Shown: in pieces, positions 58,411 to 64,000 of the stretch
Position numbering within the stretch: position 1 is the stretch's first letter
How the letters are laid out: the number at the start of each line of letters is the position of its first letter
DNA from: Frankiaceae bacterium
GTDB lineage: Bacteria > Actinomycetota > Actinomycetes > BP-191
Assembly: GCA_030840645.1 (NCBI GenBank)
Contig: JAVEEC010000043.1
Coordinates: forward strand, 27,777 to 91,776
Length of the DNA stretch: 64,000 nt
Reading direction: 5' to 3'
The notes under the pieces: generated by a model
Told to the model about the DNA's origin: nothing
The model's input: only the letters and a program-made list of their open reading frames with translations
Databases searched by the model: none
Program-made: the position numbers and the translations under genes

Positions 58411-59564
58411 TACACGAGCTCGAGGATGGTCGCGTTCGCCATGCCGCCGCCCTCGCACATCGTCTGCAGGCCGTACCGGATGCCGTTGTCGGCCATGTGG
58501 TGGACCAGCGTCGTCATGACCCGCGCCCCCGAGCCGCCGAGGGGGTGCCCGAGCGCGATCGCGCCGCCGTTGGGGTTCACGGTCTTGCGGTCGGCGCCGG
58601 TCTCGGCCTCCCAGGCGAGGACCACCGAGGCGAAGGCCTCGTTGACCTCGATCGCGCCGATCTCGTCGAGCCGCAGGCCCGAGCGCTTCAACGCCTTCGC
58701 CGTCGCCGGGATCGGCCCGGTCAGCATGGTGACCGGGTCGACGCCCGCGAGGGCGGCGGTGTGGAAGCGCACCAGCGGCCGCAGCCCGAGCTCGGCCGCG
58801 CGCTCCGAGGTGGTGATCAGCAGGGCGGCCGCACCGTCGCTGATCTGCGAGGAGTTGGCGGCGGTGACGACGCCGTCCTCCTTGAACGCCGGCTTCAACG
58901 CCGCCAGCGTCTCCAGCGTCCCGCCCCGGCGGACCCCCTCGTCCACCGAGAAGACGGCACCGCCGGCCAACGGCACCGGCGCGACCTGCGCCGCGAACCG
59001 CCCCTCGTCGATCGCCGCCGCGGCCTTCTCGTGCGACGCGAGCGCCACCTCGTCGAGCTGGGTCCTGGTCAGCCCCCACTTCGCCGCGATCAGCTCGGCC
59101 GAGATGCCCTGGGGGACCAGGTCGTACCGTTCGGTCAGCATCGGCCCGAACGGGATCCCCGGGCCCTGGGTCAACGTCACCAGCATCGGCACCCGGCTCA
59201 TCGACTCGACGCCACCGGCGACGACCACGTCGTAGTGGCCGGCGACGACCCCGGCCGCGGCGAAGTGCACGGCCTGCTGCGACGAACCGCACTGACGGTC
59301 GATCGTCACGCCGGGGACGTCCTCCGGCCAGCCGGCCGCGAGGGCGGCGTTGCGGCCGACGTTCGCCGCCTGCTCGCCGGTCTGGGACACGCAGCCCCAG
59401 ATCACGTCCTCGACCAGCGCGGGGTCGACGCCGGTCCGCCCGGCGAGGGCCTGGAGCACGAACGCCGACAGGTCGACCGGGTGCCAGCCCGCGAGGGAGC
59501 CGTTGCGCCGGCCCACCGGGGTACGCACGGCCGCGCAGATGACCGCATCTCTCATGTTCGCCAT
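58410..59564 (-). CDS. acetyl-CoA C-acyltransferase (thiolase)
   Basis: 384 aa from the ATG at 59564; the ATG at 59555 is an alternative. Degradative/biosynthetic thiolase: Cys in TIDRQCGSSQQAV (about residue 92) is acylated, GGAIALGHPLGGSGAR holds the catalytic His, and MCEGGGMANA the second Cys. It cleaves or forms 3-ketoacyl-CoA, e.g. in beta-oxidation. With the FadD-like ligase 3 kb away it might act in the same pathway, but they are not in one operon. Confidence 0.95.
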   Translation of the reverse strand: MANMRDAVICAAVRTPVGRRNGSLAGWHPVDLSAFVLQALAGRTGVDPALVEDVIWGCVSQTGEQAANVGRNAALAAGWPEDVPGVTIDRQCGSSQQAVHFAAAGVVAGHYDVVVAGGVESMSRVPMLVTLTQGPGIPFGPMLTERYDLVPQGISAELIAAKWGLTRTQLDEVALASHEKAAAAIDEGRFAAQVAPVPLAGGAVFSVDEGVRRGGTLETLAALKPAFKEDGVVTAANSSQISDGAAALLITTSERAAELGLRPLVRFHTAALAGVDPVTMLTGPIPATAKALKRSGLRLDEIGAIEVNEAFASVVLAWEAETGADRKTVNPNGGAIALGHPLGGSGARVMTTLVHHMADNGIRYGLQTMCEGGGMANATILELV

Positions 59565-59640
59565 CGTAGGACCCCTGATATGGCTAGGGTGACGACGAGG
59601 AGTACGGCCCGCAGGGTCGCCGAGATCGTGGAGGTCTGCA

Positions 59641-60477
59641 ATGAGAGCTCGTTCCTTCGTCTCCCTGGCTACGGCCGGGGCGCTCGTGTCCCTGGGCGCG
59701 GTGGTCTCCGCCGGTACAGGTGTCGCGAGCGCGGGCCAGACCCAGACGTACACCATCGTCGTCGACGACGACACGGTCACCCTCGAGCAGACGTTCACGG
59801 TCACCGGCAGCGGGCCGTGCACGAACGTCGGGTACACCGTGACGTTCGCGTACACCGACGAGGACGACAACCCCCAGACCATCACCCACGAAGGCACGAC
59901 GGACGGCGAGGGCGGGTTCGTCCAGGAGTTCACCGTTCCCGACGACGCCCAGCCCGAGTCGGACACCGAGCCGAGCGTCCAGGCGAACGTCGCCTGCGTC
60001 GCGTCCTCGACGTCCGCGCCCTCGACGACCAACCCGCCGAACACCGACCTGGTGCGCAACGTTGCCCACAAGGCCGCGGGCGGCGGGGTCAACAGCAACT
60101 CGGTGACGATGAACATCGTCTTCGCCACCGGCGTGCTCTCGACGGACAAGACGTCCGGCCGGGCCGGGACCGTCGTGCACGTCTCCGGGACCAACTGCCT
60201 CGGCACCTCGGTCGGCGTGTTCTTCTTCCAGAACTCCGACCCGAACAACGGCTTCGCCGTCCCGGTGACGCTGAACACCTCCGCGAACACCTTCGCGGGC
60301 AACTACACCATCCCGAACGCCACCCCGGGCGCGTACTCGTTCGGGGCGGCGTGCAGCGGCACCGACTACAACGACCGGCCGTTCACCCTCCTCGCGACCC
60401 CCGGCGTCACGCCGACCGCGACGCCGTCCCCGATCCCGGCCGGGCCGGTCGTGGGTCCGGTGCGCTTCGCCGGGTGA
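59641..60477 (+). CDS. secreted two-domain beta protein, paralogue A
   Basis: 278 aa. Signal peptide to about residue 31 (VASA|GQ). Two Ig-like domains, each with a Cys pair; the second has SGTNCLGTSVGVFF, FAGNYTIPNATPGAYSFGAACSGTDYNDRPF. The same pattern recurs in the protein encoded at 61868, so they are paralogues. Pro/Thr-rich C-terminus, no anchor. ATG after GGAGG. Function unknown; co-translated with the lipoprotein gene by a GTGA overlap. Confidence 0.75.
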   Translation: MRARSFVSLATAGALVSLGAVVSAGTGVASAGQTQTYTIVVDDDTVTLEQTFTVTGSGPCTNVGYTVTFAYTDEDDNPQTITHEGTTDGEGGFVQEFTVPDDAQPESDTEPSVQANVACVASSTSAPSTTNPPNTDLVRNVAHKAAGGGVNSNSVTMNIVFATGVLSTDKTSGRAGTVVHVSGTNCLGTSVGVFFFQNSDPNNGFAVPVTLNTSANTFAGNYTIPNATPGAYSFGAACSGTDYNDRPFTLLATPGVTPTATPSPIPAGPVVGPVRFAG

Positions 60478-61046
60478 GCACCAGGCATCTCCGGAGGGCC
60501 GTCGCGACCGCGGCGGCCCTCTGCCTGTGCCTTGCCGCCTGCGGCAACGGCGCCGCCCGGCCGCCTGGCCCCCGGGACCCGTCCGACGCGGAGGTGCGCG
60601 CCTTCGCGGCCGGGTACCTCGCGGCGACGCGGTCCGAGGTCGCCAGCCTGATGGTCACCGACCACCACCTCGGGCTCTACGTCCGCGGCAACCCGGCCTG
60701 GACGCTGGACACCTACATCACCCAGCTGCCGCTCGCGGCGGAGGCCTCGCGGCAGATGCTGCTGCGCTGGCCTGCGCTGTCCGACGTCGACATCTGCGGG
60801 GACGCGCCGTGGCGGCCGCACTCGGCGACGGTGCCGTTCGTGCCCGGCTCGCGGGTGCAGCTGTTCCGGGACCGGCTGCGGGAGCTGCCCGCGCCGATCA
60901 CGACGCCGGGCGAGGTCATCCGCGAGGGGCTGCGCGTCGTGTCCGGCCCCGACCACGCGCTGGAGATGTACCTGGACGTCCGCATCCGCGAGGAGTCCGC
61001 CGCGTACAAGGTGGCGTACATCGCCGCCGGCAAGTCGAAGAGCTGA
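60474..61046 (+). CDS. predicted lipoprotein of unknown function
   Basis: 190 aa. Signal peptide with lipobox LAAC (Cys23), then a Pro-rich linker and a folded domain with DAEVRAFAAGYLAATRSEVASLM and DISGD-like DVDICGDAPW. One Cys pair might form within the domain. No family recognised. It sits between a secreted paralogue and a convergent L,D-transpeptidase, an envelope setting. Confidence 0.72.
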   Translation: MSTRHLRRAVATAAALCLCLAACGNGAARPPGPRDPSDAEVRAFAAGYLAATRSEVASLMVTDHHLGLYVRGNPAWTLDTYITQLPLAAEASRQMLLRWPALSDVDICGDAPWRPHSATVPFVPGSRVQLFRDRLRELPAPITTPGEVIREGLRVVSGPDHALEMYLDVRIREESAAYKVAYIAAGKSKS

Positions 61047-61052
61047 CGCGCC

Positions 61053-61823
61053 TCAGGCGAGGATGTGCACCGGCGTGCCGAGCGGGAGCAGCTTCGCCAG
61101 GTAGGTGATGTCGGCGTTGCGCATCCGGATGCAGCCGTGGCTCACGTCCGAGCCGATCTTGCTCGGGTCGTTGGTGCCGTGGATGCCGATCACCGCGTCG
61201 CCGCCGGCGAACGTCGTGAGGACGTTCGAGAACCCGGACAGCCCGTACGCGTAAGGCCCGTAGAAACCGCCCGAGTTCGTCGGGACGAGCAGCTCCTTGA
61301 GGTAGAACGTCCCGCCCGGCGTCGGCGTGTTGTTGGTGCCGATCGCGACGGCGAAGTCCTTCTTCAGCTTGCCGTTCTCGTACAGGCGGAGCCGGTGCTC
61401 GGCGCGCAGGACGTCGATGCGGAACGGCACGCCGACGACGCTCACGTCGGTGGCGCGCACCCAGCCGGTGGAGCCGTTCGGCCGGATCGGCAGGAACATC
61501 TCCAGCCAGGTGCCGCCCGGCTGCGACTTGAGCAGGAACGTCAGCGGCGCGCCCGAGGGCTGCGGGTTGGCCAGGGTGCGCCGGAGCGTGCCGTTCGCCC
61601 TGTCGAAGACCCGTACCGACTTCCCCTTGGCCGTCGCGGCGTAGGCGGGGTAGCCGATCAGCGTGCCGTTCGTCGAGAACGTCCGCCGCGGCGTCCGCGA
61701 ACGCGGCGAGCCCGACGGCGGCGTCGAGGGGCTCGGCGCGGCGGAGTTTCCGTCCGGAGCGCAAGCGGTAATAAAGAGGAGGAGCAGGACAACGGGGGCG
61801 TACCGGCGACGAGGCATGATCAC
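61053..61823 (-). CDS. L,D-transpeptidase (YkuD) lipoprotein
   Basis: 256 aa. Lipobox FITAC (Cys21), a Ser/Pro linker, an SH3-like region (GWVRATDVSVV) and the YkuD domain (about 140-256) with His215 (IGIHGTN), His229 and Cys231 in SHGCIRM. It forms 3-3 crosslinks or attaches proteins in peptidoglycan. GTG 61823 has GAAGG at good spacing; ATG 61817 is the alternative. Divergent from paralogue B across a 16-bp palindrome. Confidence 0.92.
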   Translation of the reverse strand: MIMPRRRYAPVVLLLLFITACAPDGNSAAPSPSTPPSGSPRSRTPRRTFSTNGTLIGYPAYAATAKGKSVRVFDRANGTLRRTLANPQPSGAPLTFLLKSQPGGTWLEMFLPIRPNGSTGWVRATDVSVVGVPFRIDVLRAEHRLRLYENGKLKKDFAVAIGTNNTPTPGGTFYLKELLVPTNSGGFYGPYAYGLSGFSNVLTTFAGGDAVIGIHGTNDPSKIGSDVSHGCIRMRNADITYLAKLLPLGTPVHILA

Positions 61824-61837
61824 CGATGATACCTTCG

Positions 61838-61853
61838 AAACTGTCGACAGTTT
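61838..61853. promoter_or_regulatory. 16-bp perfect palindrome in a divergent promoter region
   Basis: AAACTGTCGACAGTTT lies midway between the starts of the L,D-transpeptidase gene and the secreted paralogue B, 15 bp from each. Symmetry and place suggest an operator for a dimeric regulator acting on both genes. The regulator is not identified. Confidence 0.55.
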
Positions 61854-61867
61854 GGGGTGTTCGTACC

Positions 61868-62581
61868 ATGCGCCTTCGCCACCTGGCCCTCGTGAGCGGC
61901 CCGCTCGCGATCGTGCTCGGAACCGCCTCCGTGCCGGTCCCCGCGTACGCGGCCGGCGAGTTCCCGATCACGGTCAACCCGGACGCCGCCCACCCCCACG
62001 ACACCACCACCGTCACCGGTGACGCGACCGGCCCGACCTGCGCCAACGACGGCATCGCCGTCACCCTGCACTACACCGCGCCCAGCGGCACCCTCAACAA
62101 CGTCACCGTCAACACCACGACCGACGCCAACGGCCACTTCTCCGCGGTGCTCACCGTCCCGGACAACGCCGTCGCGGGCGAGGAGGCGAGCGTCACCGCG
62201 CTCATCGCCGACTGCACGCCCCCGAGCGCCCCGACCATCAGCCGGTCCAGCGAGAGCGTGCCGTTCGACGTCCTCGCCTACAGCGGGGCGTTCACCGCCA
62301 ACAAGTCCGTCGGCCGGCCCGGCGACAAGGTGCACTTCTCCGGCACCAACTGCTGGGGCGGCACCGTCGACGTGTCCTTCGGCCCGATCCACGACATCAA
62401 GGCGACGCTGCTCCCGGACAAGACGTTCTCCGGCGACTACACGCTTCCGGACATCAGCGGCGGGACGTACGACTTCGGCGCCTCGTGCCCCGGCACGGAC
62501 TACGCCGCGCGCCGCTTCGTGCTGATCAACCCGGCCGCCCCGGCGACGCCGGTCCCCGGTCAGCCGAGCTTCACCGGCTGA
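61868..62581 (+). CDS. secreted two-domain beta protein, paralogue B
   Basis: 237 aa. Signal peptide to about residue 27 (PAYA|AGE). First domain with TCANDGIAVTLHY and IADCTPP Cys; second with SGTNCWGGTVDVSF, FSGDYTLPDISGGTYDFGASCPGTDYAARRF, closely matching paralogue A. No wall anchor. ATG chosen because the signal peptide starts there; a weak GGGGTG precedes it. Function unknown. Confidence 0.75.
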   Translation: MRLRHLALVSGPLAIVLGTASVPVPAYAAGEFPITVNPDAAHPHDTTTVTGDATGPTCANDGIAVTLHYTAPSGTLNNVTVNTTTDANGHFSAVLTVPDNAVAGEEASVTALIADCTPPSAPTISRSSESVPFDVLAYSGAFTANKSVGRPGDKVHFSGTNCWGGTVDVSFGPIHDIKATLLPDKTFSGDYTLPDISGGTYDFGASCPGTDYAARRFVLINPAAPATPVPGQPSFTG

Positions 62582-62595
62582 GCCCCGTTCCGTTC

Positions 62596-63021
62596 GTGGT
62601 CGCCGGGCGGGTGACGTACGCCGTCCGACCCGCGCTGATCGCGCTGCTCGCGGCGGGCGCGGTCGTCGCGCTCGGGCTCGCGGCGCTCGTCGACGGCCCG
62701 GGCCGGTTCCTGTTCGCAGTCGCGGCGGCCGGTGCGGCGGCCGAGGCGCTGCGTTCCGCGCTGCTGCGGCCCACGCTCACGGCCGACGCGGACGGCGTCG
62801 ACGTGGCGGTCGGGGTGACCCGCGAACGCCACCCGTGGTCCGCCGTCGCCGCCGTGAGCACGTTGCAGCCGCCCGCCGCGGGCGCCCGGCCGCGGCGGCG
62901 CGCCAACGCCGTTGAGATCGACCTCGGCGAACGCCTGCTTGTCGTCCCCGCCTACCGGCTCGGCCGGTCCTGCGCGGAGGTCGTCGCGGCGCTCGACGCG
63001 CTGAGGTTGCCGGCGAGCTGA
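62596..63021 (+). CDS. PH-like domain membrane protein
   Basis: 141 aa (GTG at 62611 would give 136). Two close membrane helices (about 8-30 and 35-50), then a bacterial PH-like fold: RPTLTADADGVDVAVGVTRERHPWSAVAAVS and VEIDLGERLLVVPAYRLG. Similar proteins lie near crgA in other actinobacteria. Its last 70 bp overlap the end of the rhomboid gene on the other strand. Confidence 0.72.
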   Translation: MVAGRVTYAVRPALIALLAAGAVVALGLAALVDGPGRFLFAVAAAGAAAEALRSALLRPTLTADADGVDVAVGVTRERHPWSAVAAVSTLQPPAAGARPRRRANAVEIDLGERLLVVPAYRLGRSCAEVVAALDALRLPAS

Positions 63022-63851
63022 GCGTCCTGCCGCAGCCGGGACGTCCGCACCCCGATCGCGACGAGCAGCACGACCACGGTCCCTGCGACGGCCGCCGCAT
63101 GCAGCAGGTCGCGGCGCCGGGACGCCGACAGGTGGGCGAACGCGTACATCAGGCCGCCCCCGACGATCAGGCCGCCGATGTGCGCCCGCCAGTCGATCGA
63201 CGGGATGGCGAAGCTGATGAACAGGTTGATGCCGATGAGCCCGACGATCTGGGTGGTGTCCATCCGCAGCCGTCGCGCGATCACGAAGTACGCCCCGAAC
63301 AGCCCGTACACTGCACCGGACGCCCCCGCGCCGAGCACCTTGGGGGAGCTCAGCAGGTACGAGAGCGTCGAGCCGCCGAGCGCGGCGGTCAGGTAGAGCG
63401 CGAGGAACCGCGCCCGGCCGACGGCCCGTTCGACCTGGCTGCCGAGCATGTACAGCGCGTACATGTTGAACGCGATGTGGATGATCCCGAAGTGCAGGAA
63501 CGCCGACGTCACGAGCCGGTAGTACTCGCCCTGCGCCACCGACAGCGGGTGCATGCCGAAGCGGATCGTCGCCGTGTCCTGCCCGACGGCCAGCTCGTAC
63601 GCGAAGGCCGCGACGTTCAGCCCGATGAGCAGCCGGGTGAGGACGGCCTCGCGGGAGACCCGGCCGCCGAAGACCGTCCGCGCGGGGCGCATCGACTTCT
63701 GCCCCTCGCGGACGCACTCCGGGCACTGGAACCCGACCGACGCCTCGGTCATACAGTCCGGGCAGATCGGCCGGTCGCACCGCGTACAGCGGACGAACGT
63801 CTCCCGTCCCGGGTGCCGGTAACAGGTCGGCGCGGCATCCGTTTCCGTCAC
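62952..63851 (-). CDS. zinc-ribbon rhomboid intramembrane protease
   Basis: 299 aa. N-terminal B-box-like zinc module (CYRHPGRETFVRCTRCDRPICPDCM, FQCPEC), then a rhomboid domain of six or more helices: HFGIIHIAFNMYAL (His120, Asn129), nucleophile Ser178 in GAGASGAVYG and His224 in RAHIGG. It cleaves membrane proteins within the bilayer. The GTG at 63851 abuts a probable mobile element, so the native upstream region may have been replaced. Confidence 0.9.
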   Translation of the reverse strand: MTETDAAPTCYRHPGRETFVRCTRCDRPICPDCMTEASVGFQCPECVREGQKSMRPARTVFGGRVSREAVLTRLLIGLNVAAFAYELAVGQDTATIRFGMHPLSVAQGEYYRLVTSAFLHFGIIHIAFNMYALYMLGSQVERAVGRARFLALYLTAALGGSTLSYLLSSPKVLGAGASGAVYGLFGAYFVIARRLRMDTTQIVGLIGINLFISFAIPSIDWRAHIGGLIVGGGLMYAFAHLSASRRRDLLHAAAVAGTVVVLLVAIGVRTSRLRQDAQLAGNLSASSAATTSAQDRPSR

Positions 63852-64000
63852 TAGGGCGTGTCTCTCAATCCGCGATCGTCGCGAGCGGCGTCCAGGGCGG
63901 TGCATCGCAAGGCGGAGGAGGGGTCGAGAGCAGCGCTCTCGGCGCCGACGACAACGCCGCGAGGCGCCGTGCTGGGCGTCGCGCAGCAGATCAGCGGATT
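63851..64000. mobile_element. left part of a probable MITE
   Basis: CTAG at 63851-63854 is followed by GGGCGTGTCTCTCAATCCGC, like an IS end. The window's last bases GCGGATT (63994-64000) are the reverse complement of AATCCGC (63867-63873), so the right arm seems to begin there and continue outside. No gene is seen inside. CTAG would fit an IS5-family-type target duplication. Confidence 0.5.

Overview
The window is a 64-kb, very GC-rich segment of an actinobacterial chromosome. GTG starts are frequent, and many neighbouring genes overlap by 4 bp (GTGA/ATGA). The right third keeps the gene order found beside the replication origin of Mycobacterium and Streptomyces: tRNA-Leu, fhaA, fhaB, pstP, rodA/ftsW, pbpA, pknA, pknB, trpG, sortase E, DUF881, crgA. 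I cannot name the genus from sequence alone.

Layout. (1) 0-5.2 kb: metF coupled to a GT39-like membrane glycosyltransferase, a SigB/F/G-type sigma factor, a membrane alpha/beta-hydrolase-like protein and a small acetyltransferase. (2) 5.2-9.5 kb: a nitrogen-control operon amt-glnB-glnD read leftwards, with two GlnR-type boxes in front of amt. (3) 9.6-11.8 kb: a secreted DUF3494 (ice-binding family) protein with an LPVTG wall-anchor signal, and a GH18 hydrolase. (4) 11.85-38.6 kb: a large envelope-polysaccharide locus. It holds a Wzz/BY-kinase, a set resembling the diacetylbacillosamine pathway (PglF, PglE, PglD, PglC), DUF4012 and Asp-box proteins, a heparinase II/III protein, several GT4 glycosyltransferases, a Wzx flippase, a Wzy polymerase, sugar-nucleotide enzymes (epimerase, WecC), an asparagine-synthase-like amidotransferase and two methyltransferases. 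(5) 38.55-40.4 kb: a TetR regulator divergent from an MDR oxidoreductase, with two palindromic operators over a plausible promoter. (6) 40.4-44.1 kb: a decayed island on the 3' side of tRNA-Leu(CAG). It holds a frameshifted integrase remnant, a 190-bp nested palindrome, a DUF5678 + retropepsin-like pair, a divergent winged-helix regulator, and a 546-aa protein with a HEPN-like R-x4-H motif. (7) 44.3-53.1 kb: the Ser/Thr kinase, cell-wall and division operon. (8) 53.15-57.7 kb: trpG, a FadD-like ligase with lysine/alanine-rich ends, sortase E, DUF881 and crgA. (9) 57.7-64 kb: a DnaA-box cluster, an FmdB zinc ribbon, a thiolase, two paralogous secreted Cys-containing proteins around a lipoprotein and an L,D-transpeptidase, a PH-like membrane protein, a zinc-ribbon rhomboid protease, and the left end of a probable MITE.

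How the parts connect. Regions 4 and 7-9 are mostly cell-envelope biology: polysaccharide synthesis and export, peptidoglycan polymerisation under PknA/PknB/PstP/FHA control, L,D-crosslinking and sortase anchoring. At least two exported proteins in the window carry sorting signals that the resident sortase E could use. The accessory island at tRNA-Leu is the best place to look for an undescribed system, probably a defence or toxin-type module built on the HEPN-like protein. The function of that module is inference only.
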